DNA of 64,000 nucleotides from Lumbricus terrestris (Eukaryota; Annelida; Clitellata; Crassiclitellata; Lumbricidae). Shown here one piece after another: positions 53,530 through 63,420 of the stretch; the first letter of the stretch is position 1; each line of letters opens with the position of its first letter. The notes under the pieces are model-generated. The model did not search any database. It was not told the DNA's origin and saw only the letters and a program-made list of their open reading frames with translations. Where the stretch lies: the NCBI GenBank assembly GCA_949752735.1, contig OX457037.1, forward strand, positions 63,737,686 through 63,801,685, given 5' to 3'. Position numbers and translations under genes: made by a program.

Positions 53530-53720
53530 TGGAATAGTGACGTCACTACATCAATGAACTGCTTTGTGCATACTAATGAGAACAGTATAATGTTTTGTGC
53601 ATATCAATGAGAATAGTGTGACGTCATTACATATTTGAATATTAATGAACTGTTTTGCGCATACTAATGAGAACAGTGTACTGTTTTGTGCATACTAATG
53701 AGAACAGTGTACCAAGTGAC
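53530..53720 (+). repeat. Tandem repeats with CRE palindromes, right sub-terminal Polinton
   Basis: Units of about 30-50 bp share TTTTGTGCATACTAATGAGA and ACAGTGTAC. Two TGACGTCA palindromes lie at 53538-53545 and 53619-53626, upstream of the gene block, and could be promoter elements. Confidence 0.75.
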
Positions 53721-53791
53721 CTTTCTATTGTTTGTGCTAGTCATACTAATTAAGGGGGCATGGCTAATTGCTTTTTAATGAGTTTTCAACG

Positions 53792-53900
53792 ACACACACA
53801 GACACACAGACATATGCACACAGACAAACACACGTACTGTTTTCATAGTGGTAGTCATTGTGGGGGGAGCTGTTTTGATAATGGTAGTTAGCTAACTACT
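53792..53900 (-). repeat. Right terminal inverted repeat of the Polinton
   Basis: Reverse complement of 46388-46496. Followed by the duplicated target gtggta. Confidence 0.95.
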
Positions 53901-53946
53901 GTGGTAGTTACAGTGCTAATTAATTATGCTCTTTATACCAGGATGG

Positions 53947-54959
53947 AGTGCTGTAACTGGCGCAGCCACGCCGCTGCTAATTAATTATGCTAATTTATGT
54001 CAGGATAGAATGCTTTTACTGGCGCAGCCACGCTCCCTGACCAATGGCAAGCCTCCAAATTGTCAAGTGACATGTCATTAAAAGAAGACACATGCTCGTC
54101 ACCTGTCAATCAATGTGTCTGCCTTTTTGTCTGTCTGCGTATGCGTGTGTCTGTTCTTGCCAAAAAATTTGAATCTGACACCACCCACAAATGGCCCAAC
54201 GCAGGGTTGTTTTAAGGAGTTTTTAGAACTGCACATCCCCTTCTTTTCTTTCCCATTCTCCATGGTAAATTACCTCCAATCGGACGACACTGACACTGCA
54301 CAGAAGTGCTTTTACAACTGCACAAATACTTTTAGAACTGCACATTTTGTGTACAACTGCTCGCTAAAAAAAGCCCTGAGCCAACGTGACTTGCTGCAGT
54401 CAAGTGTGTGAACTTTATAATTAAAAACGCCGACCCCGTGCAGAAAATTGTCTGGTTCTCTAACCGTCTGCGTGTCGCAATTTTGCCGCAGGTGATCCTT
54501 TGAACTTTATAATTCAACGGTTTCGTAAGTAGATGTTGAAGCACATGAGCTGGCAAACATCGTGTTTAAAAAGTAGGTCATTTAAAAATTCTTTAAATTT
54601 CCATTTTATAGCTTCCATTCGATGTAAGTAGATATAAGTCATGCTGAAATTTCTTGCAAGTGACATGCAAAAAATAAGCCGCCAGCATTATGTGCAAAAG
54701 AAAGTAGAGCATAAAACATTCGGTATATAGCAAAATATTTTAATTTTTCGCATGTAGGAGTACTCTGAGACGCACAAACAGGCAGACAAATTGATTGACA
54801 GGTGACGTGCATGTTTCTGCTTTGACTGACATGTCTTGTGACAATTTGGCGACTTGCCATTGGTCAGGGGGTGGGGCTGCGCCAGTAAAAGCCCTCTATC
54901 CTGGTAAAAATTAACATAATTAATTAGGAGGGACGTTGCTACGCCAGTAACAGCACTCT
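53947..54959. mobile_element. Foldback/MITE with about 200-bp inverted arms
   Basis: GAGTGCTGTAACTGGCG at the left and CGCCAGTAACAGCACTC at the right open arms of about 200 bp. The arms share CTGACCAATGGCAAG, GACATGTCA and CACCTGTCAATCAAT. Each arm holds a duplicated subunit (TAATTAATTATGCTAAT near TACTGGCG). The core (about 54160-54760) has no gene. It lies immediately beside the Polinton insertion. Confidence 0.75.
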
Positions 54960-55255
54960 AACCACTGCTCACGATACCTCGTACATTCCAGAAAGACGTC
55001 AAAAGATGAATTATGCAGTCATTTATTCATCCATACAAACTGAAAGCTGTAGGCAAATTAAACTGGATAGGCCAAATATAATATAGTTTAAAAACCCATA
55101 ATAATATTGTCCAAGTCCAGAGAAAAGGGATGAATCCGTGACTCCATGATATACAAGAAATTAGATGATTTGCTTTCATTGTTGACAAGAACTTCCCGAT
55201 TGAGAACTTTTAAAGCAATCATCTGTTGATATAAAAAAAGTCATGATATTTGAAT
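54960..55255. other. 3' flank of the NHL gene, no gene seen
   Basis: No AATAAA was seen close to the NHL stop codon. Otherwise unremarkable. Confidence 0.35.
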
Positions 55256-55258
55256 TAA

Positions 55259-56121
55259 TCATTTTAAATCAAAACACAAAACCTGTCCGTCTCTATGCAA
55301 CCAATTGTTGTGTGCCAAAATCAGTCGACCATTTGATTCATCAAGAAGAATTCTCGATATACCTTGTGACGCGTCCTTTTTAGAGAGAATTTCTCTGTTA
55401 GATTCCAACTCTGAATCCAATAACAAAACTCGATTGTTCATTTGATCAAGGACCAACACGAATCCATTTCTGTCGACGGACAGATGGCATGGATAATTCG
55501 GTTGCAAAGCTGGAGATGCATTTCTTATATCGAATGACTTCTTACGTTTTCCATTTGAATCTACTAAACGCACCCTGAGCAGATCCTCATACGGATATCC
55601 GTGACTGACCATAAAATTACCATTTGTCAGTTTTATGGCATGTCTCGGTGACCTAAGACTTGCGCATGATGACAGAATTACTTCTCGAACCAATAGACCA
55701 TCTGCAGAGTATTCGTTTAATTTATCTTTACTTGTAACCGTTAAAATGACATTCGATTCATCTGTAACAGACAGACACCGTCCATAATCGCTTCCAGTCT
55801 CCCATCTCTTTATTAATTTTCCATTAGTATCAACTCTAAGTATATAATTCGGAGAGCGTTTGAAATCGAAGATATAGAGACATTGATTTTTGTTGCAGGA
55901 CACTATATCCCAAGGATCAGTCACTTTCTTCAAATTCCATCGACGAATGAAGCTGAATTTAAAGGAATCGTAGACTTCAATTTCTGAAATCTTGCTATTA
56001 GCAACAAACAATTCGTTGTCTAAGATTGTCATTCCATTAATTTCTGTTCTTCTTTGGGAAGCTTTTGATGTGATCGTGTGAATTAAAACTGGATTCGATT
56101 TATAGTTATTTTGATGATTTT
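55259..56121 (-). CDS. NHL-like beta-propeller protein, 3'-terminal exon
   Basis: Acceptor CTATGTTCAG ends at 56122, in the same phase as the exon at 23266. About 287 residues: INGMTILDNELFVANS, then blades marked by IEVYDSFKFSFIRRW, LRVDTNGKLIKRW, NEYSADGLLVREV, LSVDRNGFVLVLDQMNNRV and LLDESNGRLILAHNN. It is clearly a paralogue of the exon at 22386-23266. No stop or frameshift. The upstream exon(s) are not in view up to the next elements. The function of this family is unknown to me beyond the propeller fold. Confidence 0.75.
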
Positions 56122-56241
56122 CTGAACATAGAAACAACAATCTGTTAACGACCTAACATATCAAATTGAAATGAACACAGTCATGAAAACCAATTGAGCG
56201 CCCAACAGCATCTAAGGCCCATTTTAAGATTAACCCACAGG

Positions 56242-56395
56242 CAGCGGCGTAGCCAGGAGTTTATGATGGGGGTTTATGGCCGGATACCCTGTTTTTTTTC
56301 TTTTTTCTTATTTAAATGGATAAATAACCTTAAAAAACATTTTCCCGGAGCCAATGGGGAGTTTTAGCCCCCAAACCCCCTTGCCTACGCCACTG
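56242..56395. mobile_element. hAT MITE family A, copy 3
   Basis: 154 bp, CAGCGGCGTAGCCAGG...CCTACGCCACTG, with a perfect 8-bp duplication cccacagg. Confidence 0.92.
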
Positions 56396-56694
56396 CCCAC
56401 AGGCTACCAAGCTCTTCGTTATAGTGACTACCAAAGGTAGCCGGGTGGTTACCACCCTTTCGAATTTGGGTTTGGTTTTAGATATCATGACTTGTAATAA
56501 ACCAATGGATGCAGCATTCATTTATGCACAAAATGGCATAGGCCATTCATAGGTTTAAAATATATGAATGCACCTCGAAATTATGCAATTTTTACATGGG
56601 TACCGGTACACGTCGATTCCACAAAACGTATAATAGGCCTACCTATGCAACAGAAAAATACTCGATACTGCGTGTTTTGAGCATGATTTATGTA

Positions 56695-59270
56695 CAGGAT
56701 GGGCCCCCAAAAAGACCACCTAGGTTTTTTGCCAATATCTTGACCAAAAGTAAGAATTTCGAAATGAAATTTTACGGTCTCAAAGACAATTCATATTTAC
56801 ACACGATGGCAAGATTTCATCAAAATAGTTCAAACAGAACAAAAGTTATACCACTTTTAGTGAGGCCACCCACCGTTTTCTGACGATTCAAAAACGTAGC
56901 GCAACAAAATTGAACAAAAACGTGCTTTTATTAAGTCAAATCTCAAATAACTGTTTGGAAATTAACTTGATAGTGATTCACAACTTGTGTTCAATGTGCC
57001 CACCACCAGTGCCAGCACTTCTTTTGAGTATCTTTACAAAGTTCTTGATGGTTCTGTTGACGCGCTCCAAAGGCAAATCTTCCCATATCAACTCCAATGC
57101 GCTCATCAACTCTCTTACCGCTCTTGGTTTTGGTTGCAGATTGTGATTTTCTCCAGCATAGCTCTCCGCAATTGATTATCAATCCATCCGGTTCAAATCC
57201 GGAGATTTGGGACCATTGGCATTCTTAATAAAACCAGAACAATCGACATTGAGACGATCTCCTTTCATTTTACGACAAATCTCTTTATTCTCAGCTTAAC
57301 TCTTAATTTTGAGCTCTCACTGTTTATCAGACTAAACGTTGCTCATAGCCTTATATCTCCAGGATCTTGCTCAAGAGATATCTGACTATACAGTTTGTCT
57401 GTCATTGACACCTTGGCCATTTTAATTTTTTAGAAATTTGAATTTCATTGCTTTAATAGCAAAAATTATGAATCTGACAGATTCCTTATTTACCAACTTG
57501 ATTGTCATCTTGCTAAGTGACTTCACAGTGACGTGCAGCTACGCTGGTACCCTATAGGCTATCATTTTAAAATAGTAGGCTAATAATAATGATCACCTAT
57601 CAATATCAAGGGTATTTGATAACAATTATTTGAGATATGACTTGATAATACCACGTTTTTGTAACTTTTTGCTGCGTTACGTTTTTGAATCGTCAAAAAA
57701 CGGTGGGTGCACATGACCTCCCTAAAAGTGACGATTCTAAGTGAACTGGAAGCTGAGAAATTTTAAAATCCTTATTTTGGTCGCCATTTTTGAAAATGGT
57801 CTCCATTGAAGCTGTGAGGAACATTTGCAATGGTTCTGTTGGAATCCTACCCCATAGCTATGCATGTTTAGACACCAAGATGACGATTCTAAGTGTACTG
57901 CAAGCTGAGATGATTTAAAATATGTTAACCGGCCGGCAATTTTGAAAAATGGCTGCCATTGGGGCCAGGGGTCAAATCTGCGATGGCCATATAGCCAAAT
58001 CTTTTTCCTATGACATTTTCGTAGTATGTACCAAATTTCATGCTTGTATCACAAAGTGAACAATTCCTTCAGATTATGGTTCTAGGCCGTTCCACTATCA
58101 TTCATTTCAAGAATCTACGGGGTGAGCCAAAAAATACCCCTAGGTTTTTTTGCTCACATCTTGACCAAACGTGAGAATTTCGAAATGAAATTTTACAAAC
58201 TTATAGACAATTTATATTTACACATCACGGCCAGATTTCATCAAAATATTTCAAACAGAACAGAAGTTATACCACTTTTACTGAGGCCACCCACCGTTTT
58301 TTGACGATTCAAAAACGCGACGCAACAAAAAGTAACAAAAAACCAAATTAATTTTTCTGGTCAATATCTTAGCCAGAAGTAAGAATATCGTAATGAAATT
58401 ATTGAGGCTTGAAGACAATTCTTATCTGCATATGATGGCCAGATTTCATCAATAATATTTCAAACAGAACAAAAGTTCTACCACTGTTAGTGAAGCTACC
58501 CTCCGTTTTTTGACGATTCAAAGACGTAACGCAGCAAAAAGTAGCACAAACACGATTTTATTAAGTCTCATCTCAAATAATTGTTATCAAATAGCCTTGA
58601 TATTGCCAGATGATCATTATTATAACTATTTAAAAGAGAAACAGGGCACCAGCGCATCTGCACGTCACTGAGAAGTCGCTTAGCAAGATGACAATCAAAT
58701 TTGGTAATTAAAGAATCTATCAGATTAATCAACAGGTCCATCAAGAACTTTGCAAAGAGACTCAAAACAGTTTTGGCACGGGTGGTGGGCACATTGAACA
58801 CAAGTTGTGAAGCACTACCAAGTTCATCTGACAACAGTTATTTGAGATGAGACTTAATAAAATCGTGCTTTTGTTGCTTTTTGCTTTTGAATCGTCAAAA
58901 AACGGTGGGTGGCCTCACCAAAAGCTCTATAACTTTTGTTCTGTTTGAAATATTTTGATGAAATCTGACCATCATGTGTAGATATGAATGTTCTATGAGC
59001 CTGTAAAATTTCATTTCGAAATTCTTACTTCTGGCCATGATATTGACAAAAAACTATTTCTTTATTGCGTTACGTTTTGAATCGTCAAAAAACGAGGGGT
59101 GGCCTCACTAAAAGTGGTGTAACTTCTGTGGTGTTTGAAATATTTTTATGAAATCTGGCCATCATGTGTAAATATGAATTGTCTTTAAGCCTGTAAGATT
59201 TCATTTCAAAATTCTTACTTCTGGCCAAAATATTGGCAAAAACCTACGGGGGTCTTTTTGGCCCACTCTG
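56695..59270. mobile_element. Tc1-like element with repeated inverted arms
   Basis: The 2.58-kb element has ends CAGGATGGGCCCCC and GGCCCACTCTG flanked by TA. About 190-bp units marked by GTAAGAATTTCGAAATG and CACCCACCGTTTT recur at 56705, 58115 and 58345, and inverted at 58855 and 59065. Parts of a transposase lie between. It seems built from nested or duplicated copies of one family. Confidence 0.75.
56983..57250 (-). pseudogene. Tc1-like transposase C-terminal remnant
   Basis: The minus strand encodes PKSPDLNPDG (third acidic motif region), then a frame NHNLQPKPRAVRELM and WEDLPLERVNRTIKNF, ending GGGHIEHKL before a stop. A frameshift near 57175 and the missing N-terminal two thirds make it inactive. 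A related inverted piece lies at 58690-58810. Confidence 0.75.
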
Positions 59271-59325
59271 TATATAACGACCCCTCAAGAAATCCACTTA
59301 GGGGCGCTCCAAATCCAACAACAAT

Positions 59326-59390
59326 ATCACGGTCACAGCATCTGGAAGCGAGGTGGTCGCGGAAGCCACCGCCGGTGTAGTGCGATATAC
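59326..59390 (+). repeat. Remnant of a Gmr1-type LTR
   Basis: TCACGGTCACAGCATCTGGA and GGTGGTCGCGGAAGCCACC closely match the first 45 bp of the LTRs at 3201 and 9662, then the match breaks off. Confidence 0.7.
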
Positions 59391-59844
59391 TTACTACCGG
59401 CAACAAAAACGATCCGGCCACGCCCATGCACCTCGTTGCCAAGATGCAATTTCGCACGACTTACGTGCGAAATCTATTCCATTGACAAATACGATCCGAT
59501 CGAACGGCTTGGCGAAGTTCATAAGCAATAATTTGCTTTATGGAGCATTTGATTCGGTATATGTATGCAAGGAGCTATTGCAATGCATGTTTGTACGTGA
59601 GATTGTGGGCTAATGGCATTGCAATTGTGCACGTAAATTTTGACCAAAACGTTATTCTTATTAGCGAAGCGGTGTTAACTTTGTTAAGTCAGTAGCGGAA
59701 TTGCATTCTATTTTTTAGAATATTGGGAAATATGTGCTGGAAATGTTATCTGATTGATGTAGCCCATTTATTTTTAATAAAGAATTTGCATCGGGCATTT
59801 TACAAGACAGCGTCCGATTTGTTTTTGTTTGTATGTGCACTTGC

Positions 59845-60055
59845 TATAGCGCCCCTTCAAGCTCCCTACTCAGAGGCGCTCCCGACTACAGAGCGGACAC
59901 TGCATCGGAGTTTCACGGCGAAGCGCAGGAGCAATTGCAAGTAAAGGACTTGCCCAAAGTCCCTAAGCGGGTACTTGAGGTGGATTCGAACCTGCAACCC
60001 TTCAGCTGCAAGGCGACGAACGTAGGCTAACCACTACACCACCGCGCCCCACTTG
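59845..60055 (-). repeat. tRNA-derived SINE with CR1-like tail
   Basis: On the minus strand a tRNA-like head (A box TGGTGTAGTGGTTAG, B box GGTTCGAATCC) is followed by a body. It ends in a tail CGGGAGCGCCTCTGAGTAG that matches the CR1-like tails at 45640 and 33888. A shared tail suggests mobilisation by the CR1-like LINE. Confidence 0.75.
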
Positions 60056-60231
60056 CAGAACGTGTAGCAATGACACCAACGTATTCCCCGCTGTTACCTG
60101 CTCATACATTAAGCGCGTCCTAGGCCTATAATTATATTGATCCGTTTTTTTATCACAATAATAGTCCTATCGTATATGTGGAACTATAGTCTATAGGCGG
60201 CTAGGCCTATCTGCCCCTATCATTCACCCCT

Positions 60232-60392
60232 CAGTGGCGTAGCCAGGAATTTTTCATGGGGGGGGTTTATGGCCGAAAACCCTGTTTTTTTGCTATTTTT
60301 CTTACTTAAACGGAAAAATAACCTTAAAAAAACCTTTTTCGGAGCCAATGGGGGGTTTTAACCCCCGAAACCCCCCCTTGCCTACGCCACTG
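60232..60392. mobile_element. hAT MITE family A, copy 4
   Basis: 161 bp, CAGTGGCGTAGCCAGG...CCTACGCCACTG, with a perfect 8-bp duplication tcacccct. Confidence 0.92.
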
Positions 60393-60819
60393 TCACCCCT
60401 CGTCGTTCCGTCAAAACTAAAGTACCGGTATCGGAGCTTTATCAGGTGAGCCGAGTTTCCATTAAAAAGGCTCCTAACTTATTTTATTCAAATGCTGGGG
60501 TAACCTTATTTTCTTTAAAAAATTTCACATGTGGCGACTCCAATTCATTTGATATAAAACAGTGGTGTGTTTGTAGCAGTGTAAAATAAATGACCACCTG
60601 TAAAAATGCCGCATGCGGAAAGCACAAAAATTATAAATTTGAAAAAATCCAGTCCTTAGAAATACTGTGTATCAGCTTATATGCAGTGTGATGAGGCATT
60701 TTACTGTATGTTAAAAGCGCATGTTTGGTTTGCACAGCTGGTCTAAAAGAATTTAAGGGATCAAATTATTGGTAGTAGTGGGTAAACGGAGAGCCATACT
60801 ACCAATCACGTGATCAATG

Positions 60820-60935
60820 ACGTAATAGGCCAAAGCTCAAGGTCAAAGATCAGGGTGATGACGTAATGAGGTCATGGTTATGTAATGAGGTCATGGTTCT
60901 TACATAACTAGGTCATGGTTATTACGTAATTAGGT
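60820..60935 (+). repeat. Tandem repeat rich in AGGTCA and bZIP-like words
   Basis: Units of about 30 bp contain GAGGTCATGG or TAGGTCATGG with TTACGTAAT or GATGACGTAAT. A TCAAGGTCA word precedes them. Confidence 0.65.
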
Positions 60936-60943
60936 CATGGTAG

Positions 60944-62072
60944 CATGGGCGCCCGCACATAGGGGCAAGAGGGGGCACTTGCCCCCCCTGGAAAATTGAA
61001 ACCTATTTTTCTAACTACTCCTTTTGGGGTTTAAGAAATTTCTTGCCATTGAAATACTATGTTACGAATGATACACTTCAGTGAAAGTCAGAAATTTAAG
61101 TAATGAAATCTCTTTAGAAATAAAGAAGCTCTTAATTTTCTGCCTTGCATTTTTTCAAGCTCTGGCTGAAAACGGTAACAATGACTTTTTACCCTCCTGT
61201 GGGTGCCCATATAAATAGTATTCCTATCGATTATGGCCTAGTTGTCTGGAGTCTCGCTGTAGGCCAATGCAATTTTTCACAACTGTAAAAAATTAATTAT
61301 CAATAAATTACACTAATGTAAAAATTTGAAAGTTATCAACAGCCCTTTGAAATTAAGTAATGGAGATCTACATATTCACCAGTATTAAATATGGAATCAA
61401 GTCTGCTTTAAATGAGACTGTTTTGTCCATTTTGCATGCTGCCAGCTAGCTAGTACAGAATTTAGGTAGGTCAAGCTGTAGATAAACTTGGAAAATTGAC
61501 TCTGGTTATCACGCATCGAGATTTTCTCCCAAAACCAACATCTCCTCTGTTCAAAAGAGTTGATACCCTATTCTTCTGATCCTCGGGATCCTCCACATTC
61601 CTAAACGTGACACCTGCACAGGACTCGGACCTCTTTCTTGACTGCCCTTTGAACAGCCTGATGACTCGATGCAGCGCTTCTGAATAAGCTGGTGCCCTAC
61701 AATTGACTTTGGAGTGGCACTTTAGAAATTTAGAAATTCCGATTAAAATATAGAAGTAACTTGATGGAGCACTTGCCCCTTTAAAACTGATACCTGTTTT
61801 TCTTTCATTTATTCATTCATTCATCATATAGCGACCCTTCAAAAACCTACTTTTTAACATTCTACTTTTGATTTTTAATAAATTTCTTCGCACTAAGAAA
61901 ACTATTCATATTGAAAATGATATTCCTACACAAAATGAAATTGAAAAATTGAAAAATACCCATATTCTCACTTTCCTGCTTTGCAATTTTTAAGCTCTTG
62001 CGACTAGGAAATTTAACCGTGACCAATTAAAAAAATTTGCCCCCCCTGCAAAAATTTCTGCGGGCGCCCATG
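60944..62072. mobile_element. Non-autonomous hAT element (1.13 kb)
   Basis: The ends CATGGGCGCCCGCA and TGCGGGCGCCCATG are inverted, with a perfect 8-bp duplication catggtag (60936-60943, 62073-62080). Sub-terminal TTGCCCCCCC blocks occur on both sides. No transposase. Confidence 0.9.
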
Positions 62073-62104
62073 CATGGTAGGTAGGCAGAGTTCGAGCTCA
62101 AGGA

Positions 62105-62350
62105 CACTAACCTTAACCCTAACCCTATCCCTAATCCTAACTCAAAGTACACCGGAAATGCGGAACCGGAAGTGCGGAACCGGAAATGCTGAACCGGAAG
62201 TGCGGGACCGGAAATGCGGAACGTGAAGTGCGGATCCCGCCGAGGAGGGGTGCTCCACCTAGCGAGCCCTCGCTCTAACCCTAACTCAAATTACAACGGG
62301 AGAAGACATGCCCTTTGACCTCCGGAAGTGCTTACACAGGCTTCCCAGTG
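62105..62350 (+). repeat. Telomere-like CCCTAA words and CCGGAAGTG minisatellite
   Basis: Degenerate CCCTAA repeats (62108-62142, and CTAACCCTAACTC at 62275) flank six or so units of AACCGGAA(G/A)TGCGG, about 14 bp each, at 62150-62235. Confidence 0.75.
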
Positions 62351-62399
62351 TACCGGAAGTAACAGAGGCAAACATTGCCCTCCCAGCACTCAGTGCCAC

Positions 62400-63175
62400 T
62401 CCCTCTCAGAAGCAGCACCGAGTACGAAAATTAATATTTTTTCATAAATTCATTTTTTCATAAATTCATTTTAGACTTATTATTTAAGCGTCCCAGAAAT
62501 TATTGTTTCTAACTGGCAATACATTTATTGAAATTATAGCATTTATTCCAATTCCTGAAATCTTTCAATTATAATACATTGAAGAAAATTATTTAGTACG
62601 CATTATTTCGTATTATTTATATAAATTTATCCCTATTTGCATATTTTAATAAGCAAAATGTGAATTGCATAGGAAAAGAATTTCTTAGGTATTCGATAGG
62701 TGGCGCAAAAAGTATTTTTGACATAATCACTTCGGCTTTCACCAGATGGCGCCAATGATAAGATATTGTCATACAAACCAAATGGAAAGTGTTCAAGCTT
62801 TGAATTGTTCACTTATTTTCAGAAAGATGGCGCTAAATCCGATATTTGCTGAAAACCAAATAGAATTATATAATTTATGACACGCAGAAGACTTAGAAAT
62901 CTTTATTATGTGAAGAAGACACACTGAAAGACGCAAATGAGAGTGAATGTATTGCAAGTATTACTTGGAAATACAGAAATTGCTCACCCTTTCATTCACG
63001 GGTCATATCAATTTTAGAATTTTGCCTTGAAGTAGCTAGAAATTCGCAAACTTTTCAACCCTGCATTCCAATTTCTTTATATTTTAGACTTGTAATATTT
63101 AGAAATGTAGCGTTTGTGGAAACGCTGCAAATCTTACTTATTTTTATCTATATTGCGCATAACGGTTTTAACTAA
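62400..63175. other. AT-rich DNA, no gene seen
   Basis: The word TGGCGC recurs in similar contexts (GATGGCGCCAATG at about 62745, GATGGCGCTAAAT at about 62825). No coding sequence was seen. Confidence 0.35.
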
Positions 63176-63179
63176 CTCT

Positions 63180-63400
63180 ATGCTGCACCAGAGCGAGGCT
63201 GCAGACAATGCGCCAGACGCTCACGTGACCTCTTCGCTGACGTGGCGAAAGCGCGGGCGCCGCTGATAGGCCAGGAGCGGCACGTGACCCAAAACGGCGG
63301 TAAGCAGCCGTTTCTGATTGGCTGTTAGGACAGAGAGCTTCAGTTGACGAGGAGCCGTGGATCGGGTGAGGTCTGCGTAGAGAACGAGGCTGTGGTTCGA
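63180..63400 (+). promoter_or_regulatory. Candidate TATA-less promoter of a gene beyond the window
   Basis: A GC- and CpG-rich island in AT-rich surroundings. It has TCACGTGA (63221-63228) and CACGTGAC (63281-63288) E-boxes, GATTGGCT (inverted CCAAT) at about 63316-63323, and a possible donor GGGTGAGG near 63364. The strand is inferred from the CCAAT box and donor order and is uncertain. Confidence 0.45.
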
Positions 63401-63420
63401 GTAGAAATTTTGATTTAAAA

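Larger units (their letters stand above)
46388..53900 (-). mobile_element. Compact Polinton/Maverick DNA transposon (7.5 kb)
   Basis: It has identical 109-bp terminal inverted repeats starting AGTAGTTAGCTAACTACC and a perfect 6-bp target duplication gtggta (46382-46387, 53901-53906), as in Polintons. Eight minus-strand genes, tightly packed or overlapping, occupy 48692-53317: RING protein, packaging ATPase, basic protein, 218-residue protein, integrase, two capsid-related frames and a cysteine protease. The family-defining protein-primed DNA polymerase B is absent, and the element is about half the usual 15-20 kb. The left 2.3 kb is non-coding. I read it as an internally deleted but mobilised derivative, or a naturally reduced form. 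Confidence 0.93.

Noticed and set aside
59965..60050. tRNA gene on the minus strand
   Set aside because: The A and B boxes are clear, but no sound acceptor stem was seen and the sequence continues into a SINE body and tail.
62105..62145. True chromosome end
   Set aside because: The CCCTAA repeats are few, degenerate and interstitial, with unique DNA on both sides.
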